The notes under the pieces: generated by a model
The model's input: the letters and a program-made list of their open reading frames with translations, nothing else
Databases searched by the model: none
What the model was told of the DNA's origin: nothing
Source: Bacteroidota bacterium
Lineage (GTDB): Bacteria; Bacteroidota; Bacteroidia; Bacteroidales; GCA-2748055
NCBI GenBank assembly: GCA_024244665.1
Contig: JAAEOI010000536.1
Span: 1-17,711 of the forward strand
Length of the DNA stretch: 17,711 nt
Direction: 5' to 3'
In this document: one piece after another, positions 6,923 through 15,010 of the stretch
Position numbering within the stretch: the stretch's first letter is position 1
How the letters are laid out: each line of letters begins with the position of its first letter
Program-made: the position numbers and the translations under genes

Positions 6923-6940
6923 AATCCCGCTACCCCGACA
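6923..6940 (+). repeat. tRNA-tail direct repeat, copy 3 (distal boundary)
   Basis: This is an exact copy of the 18-base core, 1064 bp beyond copy 2. It is preceded by TTGATAATC (6918-6926, overlapping the core), which also occurs at 6893-6901. It is probably the oldest tail and marks where the uninterrupted tRNA-Pro ended before the insertions. Confidence 0.8.
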
Positions 6941-6949
6941 GAGTAAAAA

Positions 6950-6986
6950 TAAAGACCTTGTAATTCAGCGATTTACAAGGTCTTTA
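6950..6986 (+). terminator. Strong intrinsic terminator, possibly the original tRNA-Pro terminator
   Basis: A perfect 14-bp stem (6950-6963 with 6973-6986; core AAAGACCTTGTAA and complement) encloses the nine-base loop TTCAGCGAT. The A-rich left arm and T-rich right arm allow function in both directions. It sits nine bases after the distal tRNA-tail repeat, about the distance expected for a terminator following a tRNA, so it may be the ancestral tRNA-Pro terminator now displaced by 1.25 kb. Confidence 0.65.
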
Positions 6987-7041
6987 TCGTTAGTAATACA
7001 ATATGTAGTACAAAACATCTATTTACTCTGTTGTGCAGAGT

Positions 7042-7337
7042 CTATCTCCCATTATCCCAACGACAATTTTCCCACTCACTGATGATCCCTTCATTCTCAC
7101 ATTTATTGCACAACCGATAAATATTAGGATTCTGGTCAAACAGGAATTCACTCTGGATCGTTCCAAAACACCCTTTATTGAACATCTGATGCCCGTTTTA
7201 AAGCCAGATTCGGATTCATAGTCGATTGATACATCAATTACCAATGCCAAGAAGTTGGCTAATTCTCGTGTTTCTTTCGGCATTGTAGTGTGAATATTTT
7301 CCTCTTCATGGTCAATCTCTCCACACCTGAATTGCAT
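7042..7337 (-). pseudogene. Frameshifted small cysteine-motif protein (hypothetical)
   Basis: The first part reads from ATG at 7337 in one frame (MQFRCGEIDHEEENIH..., then ELANFLALVIDVSIDYES and FKTGIRC). A different frame then continues with a coherent sequence (NKGCFGTIQSEF, NIYRLCNKCENEGIISEW, ending at a TAG at 7042). The join lies near 7160, where the frame changes by one base. The second part contains a CxxC motif and several Trp/Cys residues resembling a small zinc-ribbon-like protein. I do not recognise a named family. The original frame carries on past the join to 7023, but that stretch looks non-coding. It could alternatively be two short unrelated ORFs. It sits just outside the tRNA-tail repeats, consistent with older degraded accessory DNA. 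Confidence 0.4.
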
Positions 7338-7673
7338 CAATGGTCGTTTATGAACTCGTTATGAACTAACAGACTTCGAGAAGTGAAGAATGCAGAACGA
7401 TTTTCCAATGGATTTTAGATCTTATTTCATTTTTCCTCCCAGTTTTGAACAGCCGAATACCATTTGTATTAATTTAGGAAGATAGTAGTTACCTCGACAG
7501 AAATTAAATCCCATTCTTACCGACATCCTGAATAGAACTGCAATCGATTGTTTTTTTTTCCTGCGCTGTTTTCCTCAACGCTGCTTGACACATTGCCTAT
7601 CCGGCTTCTGGTTTTAATTAGATAATTTTCATTTCTTTGTCTGTAACATGGGTTTTTTTATGATTGACCTCAC
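7338..7673. other. AT-rich intergenic stretch upstream of the sigma factor gene
   Basis: No convincing gene is seen on either strand. Visible details are the palindrome CAATCGATTG (7541-7550) followed by nine T's, which could act as a weak terminator, and TAATTTTC at 7623-7630, one mismatch from TAnnTTTG, as a possible promoter element for the sigma gene. Neither is strong. Confidence 0.4.
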
Positions 7674-8258
7674 ATGTCAGAAGAGAAACATAAAAAGGAA
7701 ATAATCAAGAAACTACAGCAAGGTGATGTATTTTCCTTTGATGAGATTTACGGGGAATACAATAAGAAGATCTATTCCTTCTCCCTAAGCTATCTGAAGA
7801 ACAGGGAGGATGCCGAGGGCGTGGTTCAGGAGGTGTTTCTCAATCTTTGGAGGAAGCGGGCTGATATGAAAACACAGTATGACATAGGGTCCTACCTCTT
7901 TACGATTACATACAACACCATCCGGAAGCATTTCCGTAAAATGTCGAGAGAAAGGAAGCATCTCGAGGAGTATGGCAAAACAGTCCTGACCGAGGATGAT
8001 TCAACCAATACCGGTATTGAATACCGCAATCAGGTAGAGTTGGCTGAAGCCGCCCTCGGGCAATTGCCTGCCAGGCAGAGAAACATATACCACTTAAGTA
8101 TGCGGGATGGTCTGACCAGCAAGGAAATTGCAGAAAAGCTGGGGCTCTCCGCGAGAACCGTTGAAAACCACTTATACAGGGCCAAATCCTGCCTAAAAAA
8201 GGCGCTTTCGGACAACAGGTTGATATCATTGCTGTTTATCTGGCTCTTTATCCGGTAA
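7674..8258 (+). CDS. ECF-type RNA polymerase sigma-70 factor (Bacteroides expansion family)
   Basis: This 194-residue extracytoplasmic-function sigma factor should direct RNA polymerase to the downstream transport genes. Region 2 is clear: FDEIYGEYNKKIYSFSLSYLKNREDAEGVVQEVFLNLW (about 23-60), followed by the region 2.3/2.4-like YLFTITYNTIRKHFRK. Region 4 has the LPARQRNIYHLSMRDGLTSKEIAEKLGLSARTVENHLYRAKSCLKK helix-turn-helix (about 128-175). The hydrophobic tail LLFIWLFI is common in Bacteroidetes ECF factors paired with FecR-type regulators. The start has no ribosome binding site, as usual for the phylum. The FecR homologue follows 282 bp downstream, so the sigma factor is probably held inactive by it until the transporter signals ligand binding. 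Confidence 0.93.
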   Translation: MSEEKHKKEIIKKLQQGDVFSFDEIYGEYNKKIYSFSLSYLKNREDAEGVVQEVFLNLWRKRADMKTQYDIGSYLFTITYNTIRKHFRKMSRERKHLEEYGKTVLTEDDSTNTGIEYRNQVELAEAALGQLPARQRNIYHLSMRDGLTSKEIAEKLGLSARTVENHLYRAKSCLKKALSDNRLISLLFIWLFIR

Positions 8259-8540
8259 CATCCCTTCCGGAACCCACAGCATCATCCTCGTGAAGCATTG
8301 CCTGATCAGGCTTGCCTTTCTTTTAAACGGGAAAGGGTAAATTCAATATTTATTTTGAATGTATATAAATAACGTCCCTGACTGAGTAACTTACCTGTCC
8401 ACCGGGGTATTCTTAATAGCATTTAGAAAACTATGAAGGCGCAAAAAGTAGGTTTAGTTTTAGGTTAGTTTAGTAGTTGGTAATGGACTTAAAGTACCCG
8501 GAATAAGGGTACTTTAAGTTTATTTTAAGAATTTGTATAC
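8259..8540. other. Intergenic region between sigma and anti-sigma genes
   Basis: No gene is seen. Near the sigma stop is the perfect palindrome GCCTGATCAGGC (8300-8311) followed by a pyrimidine/T-rich stretch, possibly a weak terminator. ATTCAA/TTGAAT (8341-8346/8355-8360) forms a small inverted repeat. Positions 8447-8480 are built of repeated TTTAG/GGTTAG-like words. A strong hairpin closes the region and is listed separately. Confidence 0.5.
8487..8519 (+). terminator. Perfect 13-bp hairpin before the anti-sigma gene
   Basis: ACTTAAAGTACCC (8487-8499) pairs exactly with GGGTACTTTAAGT (8507-8519) around a seven-base loop, followed by a T-rich stretch ending 21 bases before the FecR start. 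It looks like an intrinsic terminator or attenuator. Its placement between regulator genes suggests differential expression of sigma and anti-sigma, though an mRNA-stability role is equally possible. Confidence 0.55.
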
Positions 8541-9644
8541 ATGCATACGGAGAAAGATAAATTGAACCAAGTTGATGCCCGTCTGGTACAAAGATATCTC
8601 GAAGGTGGGGAGAGTGAGAAGGAACAATTACAAATTGAAGAGTGGTTCTCGGACCTTCGGGCTAACGAGGAACTCAGGAAGTTCTCCAAAAACCGGTGGG
8701 AAGATTTGCCCAAAGAACCCAAAGAGACTACCCTTTCCGGGTATGATGAAGAGAGGGTACATGACAGGATACATCATATTTTGAGACTGGAAGAAGCTGC
8801 TGCCGATCATAAAACAAGGAGAAGATCAATGCTGATCAGATTCATCACCCGGGCCACAGCGGTACTTATCATTCCGATTACTCTATTTGCCCTGTATAAC
8901 TGGAGAGGCAAAATTGCAGGAAGTCAGTCCGTTTCCCGTGCTGAAATATTCTCTCCTTTTGGAGCCAGGACGAGTTTTGTGCTTCCCGACGGTTCGTCAG
9001 GATGGCTGAACGGAGGAAGTACACTGAGTTTTCCAACCCAGTTTAAAGGAAAAGGCCGGAACGTGGAACTCATCGGTGAAGCATACTTTGATGTCCAAAC
9101 AAACCCAAAAAAGCCATTCACTGTTATTGCGGACGAAATGAAGGTCAGGGCTTACGGAACATCGTTCAATGTAATGGCATACTCTGATGACAAAAACAGA
9201 GAGGTTACCCTGGAAACCGGGGTAGTTGAAGTTTTTGGGAAGGACCGCTTTAATAATGAAAAATCTATGGGTCTTATGGCACCTGGTGAAAGAGGTGTTT
9301 TGATCCAGGGAACCGGTTATTTTAAGAAGGACCCTGTAAAGGTTGACCTCTACACATCCTGGAAAGAAGGCAAACTGATGATACTCCGCAACGAACCCAT
9401 GAGCCAGGTGGTCATTAAATTGAACCGCTGGTATAACGTAAATATAGTTATAAATGACAGCCACCTCGAATCTCATACCTACAGAGCTACATTCGAGGAT
9501 GAAAAACTGGATGAGGTTTTGAAGATACTGAAGCGCACTTCCCCCATTGTATGCAAAGAGGTGGGAAGGAAAAGGTATCCTGACGGAACATACGGAAAAA
9601 GAACCATCGAATTATATTATCGTACCCATAATGAACTAAACTAA
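8541..9644 (+). CDS. FecR-family anti-sigma factor
   Basis: This 367-residue inner-membrane regulator is expected to bind the preceding ECF sigma factor with its cytoplasmic N-terminus and to receive a signal from the transporter's STN domain in the periplasm. In order: a cytoplasmic segment with VQRYLEGGESEKEQLQIEEW (about 12-31), one transmembrane helix (about 101-120, ATAVLIIPITLFALY), the FecR domain (about 135-235, with FGARTSFVLPDGSSGWLNGGS, GEAYFDV, FTVIADEMKVRAYGTSFNV and VTLETGVVEVF), and a C-terminal DUF4974-type domain (about 278-348, NEPMSQVVIKLNRWYNV and ATFEDEKLDEVLKIL). Length is typical. It sits between sigma and susC genes, the standard order for sigma/anti-sigma-controlled SusCD systems. 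Confidence 0.94.
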   Translation: MHTEKDKLNQVDARLVQRYLEGGESEKEQLQIEEWFSDLRANEELRKFSKNRWEDLPKEPKETTLSGYDEERVHDRIHHILRLEEAAADHKTRRRSMLIRFITRATAVLIIPITLFALYNWRGKIAGSQSVSRAEIFSPFGARTSFVLPDGSSGWLNGGSTLSFPTQFKGKGRNVELIGEAYFDVQTNPKKPFTVIADEMKVRAYGTSFNVMAYSDDKNREVTLETGVVEVFGKDRFNNEKSMGLMAPGERGVLIQGTGYFKKDPVKVDLYTSWKEGKLMILRNEPMSQVVIKLNRWYNVNIVINDSHLESHTYRATFEDEKLDEVLKILKRTSPIVCKEVGRKRYPDGTYGKRTIELYYRTHNELN

Positions 9645-9694
9645 ACAATTAACCCTAAAACCATATTGCCTATGGCCTGCTTATGAAAACAAAA

Positions 9695-9722
9695 GAAGGA
9701 AAGCGCGCGAACACTTTCCTTC
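9695..9722 (+). repeat. Inverted repeat in the susC leader
   Basis: GAAGGAAAG (9695-9703) pairs with CTTTCCTTC (9714-9722) around a ten-base loop in the 145-bp gap before susC. No strong T run follows, so it is more likely a leader structure or processing site than a terminator. No TAnnTTTG promoter is evident here, as expected if the cognate ECF factor recognises a different sequence. Confidence 0.4.
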
Positions 9723-9789
9723 CGTTCAGCAAGCACATCTTGCAGCATTGAGAAATAAGAATTAATAACTCACTAAACATTACAAAACT

Positions 9790-12700
9790 ATGAAAAAGAT
9801 CTATGGTGGTGAAGGATTGTTAATCAAATCTTTCCTCACCTCTAAAACCTTGAAAGTTATGAGAATTTCAATGACCCTATTATTTCTTGCGACTTTGCAA
9901 CTTTTTGCCGGGAACTCTTACTCGCAAAGTGCCAAACTAACACTGAACCTGCAAAATGTCAGCATCGAAAACATCCTGGACGAAATTGAACAGCAGAGCG
10001 AGTTTTTCTTTGTATTCAACTACAAACTTGTTGATGTAGACCAGCAGGTAAATGTCCAGGCAGACAACAAACCCATATCGGAAGTCCTTGCTTCGGTCTT
10101 CTACGGCTCGGATGTGGATTATCTGGTACTCGACCGCCAGATTTTACTATCACCAAAGAGCTACCTTAAAGAGGTTAAATCTAAGGTACAACCCATTACG
10201 GTTACCGGAACAGTCTCCAATGAAGACGGACAACCACTCCCGGGTGTAACCGTATTTGTTAAGGGCACTGCCAATGGTACAATATGCAACATAGATGGGA
10301 ATTACACTATTTCAAATCTTCCTGCCGATGCCACTTTACTATTTTCTTTTATAGGTATGAAAACGCAGGAAGTTGTTGTTGGAAATCAAACAGCAATAAA
10401 TGTAACCATGGCAGCAGATGCAATTGGACTCGGAGAGGTAATTGCAGTTGGATATGGTACCATGAGAAAAAGAGATCTGACCGGTGCTGTTGTCAGGGTT
10501 GATCTGGAAAAGCGAGCTAACAATGCAAATATAAGTGTATTGCAGGCTTTACAAGGTTCAGTCCCTGGTATAAATATTGGTATTAGTGATGAAATAGGTG
10601 AAGATCCAGACTTGTCAATTAGAGGGAAAACATCAATTTCAGGGTCAGATAAACCATTGATCGTTCTCGATGGAATCATTTTTAATGGTAGGATTAATGA
10701 TCTCAATACTAACGATATAAAATCTATTGATGTATTGAAGGATGCCAGTGCTGCGGCCGTTTATGGATCAAGATCTGCGAATGGAGTAATCTTAATTACA
10801 ACCAAAACAGGAAAAATCGGTAAGCCTACAATTAGTGTAAATGTGTACGCTGGAATTCAAGATTTATCACCATCAGATGGTACCAATATAATGAATGGTG
10901 AGCAGTTTATGACAAGGCTTGTGGATTATGATTATCAAGCACAAGAATTGGCCGCCTGGTACAGAACCAACCCAACAAGTGCTTCCGGAAGGCCGGTAAG
11001 ACCAGATGTTACCGACCCTACAGTGGTGGCAGGTTCTGCACGGTCTACCGAAGAATACGACAACTGGGCAGCGGGCAATGAAATAAACTGGATGGATGAA
11101 GTTTTAAGATCTACCGCGGTGATTCAAAATTATGACATGAGTGTATCCGGAAGAAATGAAAGATCAGGATATTATATTTCCGGTTCATTGGTGGATCAGG
11201 AAGGCATTACGGTTGGGGATAAATTTACGAGAGCAACTTTTCGTACAAATTTCGATAGTAAAATCACAGATTGGTTGAAGTTTGGATTACACTCATCGTT
11301 TGCATATCATGATAATTCTGGTGTGCCAACTGACCTTGGTGAAGCCTTACAAGCAAGTCCGTGGGCAAATATGTACGAAGATGATGGCGTTTCTTATCCA
11401 ATCGATTTGGCTGGGGAAAGTTATCAGCGACATCCTTTTTCCAATACAATTGGAAAACATGATGATACGAGAAGCAATATTTTCCTGGCACCTAAATTAG
11501 TATTTGATATTAAGTGGGTTGATGGATTAAAATATGAGATCAACGGTTCGTATGCAAGCGACACTAGACGGAATTATGAATTTTATCCGGCAAAAAGTTT
11601 ATCTGGCACTAGTCAAAATGGGTATGCAAGAAAACGACATACGTTTGACAGTAATTGGAGTATTAACAATATTATTACTTATAACAAAATTGTAGCCGAT
11701 ATTCACAGTTTTGATGTGACATTGCTGGCTAGCCGCGAAAAAAGGTCTTTTTCTGGTTCCGATTTAGAAGGAAAGGATTTCTCAATTCCATCTTTAGGTT
11801 ATGATGGTATTGGATTAGCATTGATCCAAAATGTTAGCTCTACTCATGAAGAAGAAAATAATATTGCTTATATGGGAAGGTTGAATTATAAACTAAACGA
11901 AAAGTATTTAGTGACGGCTACCTTAAGAAGAGATGGATTTTCCGGATTTGCGGAAGGTAATAAAACGGCACTTTTCCCATCAGCTTCATTAGGTTGGGTA
12001 ATGTCTTCTGAAAATTTTATGGAGGCTGCTAGTTGGCTTAGTTACTTAAAACTCAGACTTTCGTATGGAACAAATGGAAACCAGGACGTAGGTAGGTATG
12101 GCAGTATTGCCAAGGCCATAACTCGTTTTTATGTCTATGGAAATGAAACATTTGTGGGGTATCACCCCGAAAATTTGGGTAATACCGACCTTACATGGGA
12201 AACAACTACATCATTAAATTTAGGTTTTGACTATTCCATTTTAGAAAATAAAATATTTGGATCGGTAGATCTTTATAATTCAAAGACTGTAGATGTACTT
12301 GTTGAAAGAGGCTTGCCAAGGATTACAGGTTTCACGGAGATATTAGAAAATATTGGTGAAATTGAAAACAAAGGTGTAGAATTTACTGTGAACACTGTTA
12401 ATATTGAGAACGGTGATTTCCGATGGGGTTCAAATTTAGCTTTCTCGATAAATAGAAACAAACTTACTAAGTTGTATGGAGGTGAGAATGATTTTGATAT
12501 CGGAAATGGCTGGTTCACCGGAGAACCAATTAATGTACACTATGATTTTAATAATCTGGGTGTGGTATGGTCAGAAGAAGAATTCTTTAATGGAGAAGTG
12601 CCTGATGGATTTTTTCCTGGCTATTGGAAAGTGGAAGATGTAATGACAACACCAGGTAATGATATGTATGATGCAGAAGACGATAGAAAAATTCTTGGAA

Positions 12701-13173
12701 CACCAGACCCAAATTATCGTATTAGTCTCAACAACACCTTTACTTATAAAAGCTTCGAATTAACTGTTTTCCTCAATTCTATTCAGGGAGGCAATGGTTA
12801 TTATACCGGAAACGGAGCGGGTGACGTTATTGCTGGTGGAACTGATTTCTCCAGAAGAAATAACAGAACAGCAGTTCGCCCATATTGGAGACCCGGTGCA
12901 CCAACTACCAATTCACCCGGTATGTACTATCGACAAAATAATACCGGTCCTTTATTGATAGACCGTAGTTTCGTTAGGTTACAAGATGTATCGTTGGCAT
13001 ACAACCTGCCAAAATCTGTACTTAATAAAATCGGCGTTAATAATATGCAGTTTTACGCGAGTAGTAAAAACCTGGCAACATGGACAAATTGGGCTGGTTG
13101 GGATCCTGAAGTAGGTACCTCCAATTCTCCAATTATGCGAAGCTTTATTCTTGGAATAAAAACTTCTTTTTAA
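9790..13173 (+). CDS. SusC/RagA-type TonB-dependent outer-membrane transporter with STN domain
   Basis: This 1127-residue outer-membrane barrel is expected to import a ligand, usually an oligosaccharide or peptide, using TonB energy and a SusD lid. In order: a long N-region with signal peptide (cleavage near residue 46, after SYSQ), an STN signalling domain (about 49-122, TLNLQNVSIENILDEIEQQS), a carboxypeptidase-regulatory-like beta domain (about 137-209, GTVSNEDGQPLPGVTVFVKGT), a TonB-box-like EVIAVGYGT (216-224), the plug (about 227-340, with LDGIIFNGRINDLNTNDI and LKDASAAAVYGSRSANGVI), and the barrel ending in ILGIKTSF with a terminal Phe. The STN domain plus the FecR/ECF pair upstream indicate trans-envelope signalling. 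Base composition falls in the barrel relative to the N-terminal part. The ligand cannot be assigned from sequence. Confidence 0.96.
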   Translation: MKKIYGGEGLLIKSFLTSKTLKVMRISMTLLFLATLQLFAGNSYSQSAKLTLNLQNVSIENILDEIEQQSEFFFVFNYKLVDVDQQVNVQADNKPISEVLASVFYGSDVDYLVLDRQILLSPKSYLKEVKSKVQPITVTGTVSNEDGQPLPGVTVFVKGTANGTICNIDGNYTISNLPADATLLFSFIGMKTQEVVVGNQTAINVTMAADAIGLGEVIAVGYGTMRKRDLTGAVVRVDLEKRANNANISVLQALQGSVPGINIGISDEIGEDPDLSIRGKTSISGSDKPLIVLDGIIFNGRINDLNTNDIKSIDVLKDASAAAVYGSRSANGVILITTKTGKIGKPTISVNVYAGIQDLSPSDGTNIMNGEQFMTRLVDYDYQAQELAAWYRTNPTSASGRPVRPDVTDPTVVAGSARSTEEYDNWAAGNEINWMDEVLRSTAVIQNYDMSVSGRNERSGYYISGSLVDQEGITVGDKFTRATFRTNFDSKITDWLKFGLHSSFAYHDNSGVPTDLGEALQASPWANMYEDDGVSYPIDLAGESYQRHPFSNTIGKHDDTRSNIFLAPKLVFDIKWVDGLKYEINGSYASDTRRNYEFYPAKSLSGTSQNGYARKRHTFDSNWSINNIITYNKIVADIHSFDVTLLASREKRSFSGSDLEGKDFSIPSLGYDGIGLALIQNVSSTHEEENNIAYMGRLNYKLNEKYLVTATLRRDGFSGFAEGNKTALFPSASLGWVMSSENFMEAASWLSYLKLRLSYGTNGNQDVGRYGSIAKAITRFYVYGNETFVGYHPENLGNTDLTWETTTSLNLGFDYSILENKIFGSVDLYNSKTVDVLVERGLPRITGFTEILENIGEIENKGVEFTVNTVNIENGDFRWGSNLAFSINRNKLTKLYGGENDFDIGNGWFTGEPINVHYDFNNLGVVWSEEEFFNGEVPDGFFPGYWKVEDVMTTPGNDMYDAEDDRKILGTPDPNYRISLNNTFTYKSFELTVFLNSIQGGNGYYTGNGAGDVIAGGTDFSRRNNRTAVRPYWRPGAPTTNSPGMYYRQNNTGPLLIDRSFVRLQDVSLAYNLPKSVLNKIGVNNMQFYASSKNLATWTNWAGWDPEVGTSNSPIMRSFILGIKTSF

Positions 13174-13203
13174 TTAAGTTATAACTATTAAAATATTTTT
13201 AAA

Positions 13204-14967
13204 ATGGAAAATATAAAAATTTTATTATTAAAAAGAATCGCCATCATGGTGGTAATCCTTTTGAGTATGGTGGCATGTACTGAGGATGTTATTCTGGAAG
13301 AAGTTCCTCAGGATTTTTTATCCAGTGGCAACTTGTATAGCACTGTAGATGAAATGAACCAGGCAATTTATGCCTTACATGAAAGAGTTAGGGATTCATA
13401 CTACAGAGGAAGTAGGCATCAGATTACTGTATTAGGTGGTAAGGGATCAGATTGTAGTTATGATGGTGAAAACCCTGCCGGATCAAGATGGATGACAAAC
13501 TGGGCAACTAAAGTTGTTCCAACTGATAATGAACTCGTTCGGTACTATTGGGAACGTTCGTATCGGGTGATTCAATATGCCAACCTTTTAATTGAAAAAG
13601 TGGAAGCTATAGAAAGTGGAGATGATGTTTGGAAAGGCGACACAGGAATTCAAAATGCTATTCTGGCAGAAGCGAAGTTCTTTAGGGCCTGGTCTTATAG
13701 AATGTTGGTAATTATGTACGGAGATGTTCCTTTGTTAACAGAACCAATTGCATCAGTAAAAACTGATTTTACACGTGCCGATGAGAATTTGGTTTTTGAC
13801 CTGATAGAAGAGGACTTGAAATTTGGGGCACTGCATTTACCCGGAAGAGGTGAAGAAGAGCAAACAGGAAGAATTACCAAGGGTGCTGCAAACCACCTGT
13901 TGAGTGAAATATATTTGGCCAGACAGAAATGGTCAGATGCCATTTCTGCAGCAAGTGCAGTAATTGATGGCGCCGGATATGCTTTGATGCTAGATCGATT
14001 TGGTGAGCAACTTGGTAGCGATGACCCTCTTTTGATTCGATCCGAATTAGGTGAAGTTGGCGATGCATACTATGACTTATTTAAATACGGGAATCAGAAC
14101 CTTAGTTCGAATACCGAAACCATTTGGGCTGTGCAAATTGAGCCTGAAATTGATGGTGGAGATCAGTATGGTGGTGAGCGTATGTGGGGAAATGCCTACT
14201 TTAGAATTGGTAGTGACCCCGCTGGTTTTCAAGGCATTATTGGTGATAATCCCGATGCTTCTAAAAATATCTATTTGAGCACATTTAGTAGACCTGTATC
14301 TTGGTGCAAGCCTACGAATTACCTGGCTTATGACATTTGGCGGAGCGATTGGAACAATGACCTGAGAAATGCACGCCATAACATATTCCGCGACTGGAGG
14401 TGGAATAACCCGGAATCTCCATGGTTTGGGCAACCGATTGACTTTGCCAATGACTATCCGGAAGGAAGTAGAAATTTATTAAACGATACTTCTCAGTACA
14501 TATTTCCATTTTTTGTTAAAGCTGGTTCGCCAGGTATTCACTTTACGGATGCTAATAGAGCGGGTGGTGGAAGCAACCATGTAGACAGATATGCCATGAG
14601 ATTATCTGAAACTTATTTGTTAAGGGCAGAAGCACATTTAGGGAATGGTAATTCAGGCCTGGCTGCAGCAGACATCAATGTGGTTAGAAATAGAGTAAAT
14701 GCCACTCCAGTGGCTGCGGCAGACGTTGATATTGATTATATAATGGACGAAAGGGCTCGTGAATTATATACTGAAAGTTTCAGGTTACTTACCATGATGA
14801 GATTGGGCATTCTATATGATCGGACAATGAGATTTATGGACAACCCTGTAGCTGCTGGAGGAACACCAGGAGCAGGTATTCAAGCGCACAACAATAAATT
14901 TCCTATCCCTCAAAGTGAAATTGATTTAAATATTAATGGGGTCTTGGAACAAAACCCGGGATATTAA
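13204..14967 (+). CDS. SusD/RagB-family surface lipoprotein
   Basis: This 587-residue nutrient-binding lipoprotein is expected to form the lid on the SusC barrel at the cell surface. It has a lipoprotein signal peptide with the lipobox residues SMVAC and modified Cys25. The Pro-rich early region (LEEVPQDFLSSGNLYST) is typical of the family. TPR-like helices follow (AILAEAKFFRAWSYRMLVIMYGDVPL, RITKGAANHLLSEIYLARQKW), then the C-terminal SusD signature ETYLLRAEAHL, DERARELYTESFR and the ending FPIPQSEIDLN...QNPGY. It lies 30 bp after susC with an AT-rich spacer and no other gene, so the two are co-transcribed. No glycan-degrading enzyme follows, so substrate prediction is not possible here. Confidence 0.96.
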   Translation: MENIKILLLKRIAIMVVILLSMVACTEDVILEEVPQDFLSSGNLYSTVDEMNQAIYALHERVRDSYYRGSRHQITVLGGKGSDCSYDGENPAGSRWMTNWATKVVPTDNELVRYYWERSYRVIQYANLLIEKVEAIESGDDVWKGDTGIQNAILAEAKFFRAWSYRMLVIMYGDVPLLTEPIASVKTDFTRADENLVFDLIEEDLKFGALHLPGRGEEEQTGRITKGAANHLLSEIYLARQKWSDAISAASAVIDGAGYALMLDRFGEQLGSDDPLLIRSELGEVGDAYYDLFKYGNQNLSSNTETIWAVQIEPEIDGGDQYGGERMWGNAYFRIGSDPAGFQGIIGDNPDASKNIYLSTFSRPVSWCKPTNYLAYDIWRSDWNNDLRNARHNIFRDWRWNNPESPWFGQPIDFANDYPEGSRNLLNDTSQYIFPFFVKAGSPGIHFTDANRAGGGSNHVDRYAMRLSETYLLRAEAHLGNGNSGLAAADINVVRNRVNATPVAAADVDIDYIMDERARELYTESFRLLTMMRLGILYDRTMRFMDNPVAAGGTPGAGIQAHNNKFPIPQSEIDLNINGVLEQNPGY

Positions 14968-15010
14968 TAGAGTTTATTCACATAGACTTAGTTTAGTTAG
15001 AGTCAAGGGG

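Larger units (their letters stand above)
5676..6940. mobile_element. Tandem tRNA-Pro-associated micro-islands without integrase
   Basis: Three direct copies of the tRNA-Pro tail divide this stretch into a 183-bp unit (repeat start to repeat start) and a 1064-bp unit. The first holds nested inverted repeats and no credible gene. The second holds an MNT/HEPN pair on the minus strand, three short TAGTAGAA repeats and a 25-bp palindrome. No recombinase gene is present in either unit, so mobility, if any, would depend on an integrase supplied elsewhere. The segment reads as accessory DNA accumulated at the tRNA 3' end. The island interpretation is inference; the repeats are directly visible. Confidence 0.65.

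Noticed and set aside
7033..7221. Plus-strand 62-codon ORF opposite the frameshifted gene
   Set aside because: It has no recognisable pattern. The minus-strand frames over the same bases show cysteine motifs and a more protein-like composition.
7506..7525. Possible fourth, diverged tRNA-tail copy (AAATCCC...ACCGACA)
   Set aside because: Only about 13 positions match, and a gap is needed. In AT-rich intergenic DNA this is too weak to count as another attachment repeat.
7584..7620. E. coli-like TTGACA promoter upstream of the sigma gene
   Set aside because: No -10 element lies at normal spacing, and Bacteroidetes housekeeping promoters do not use this consensus.
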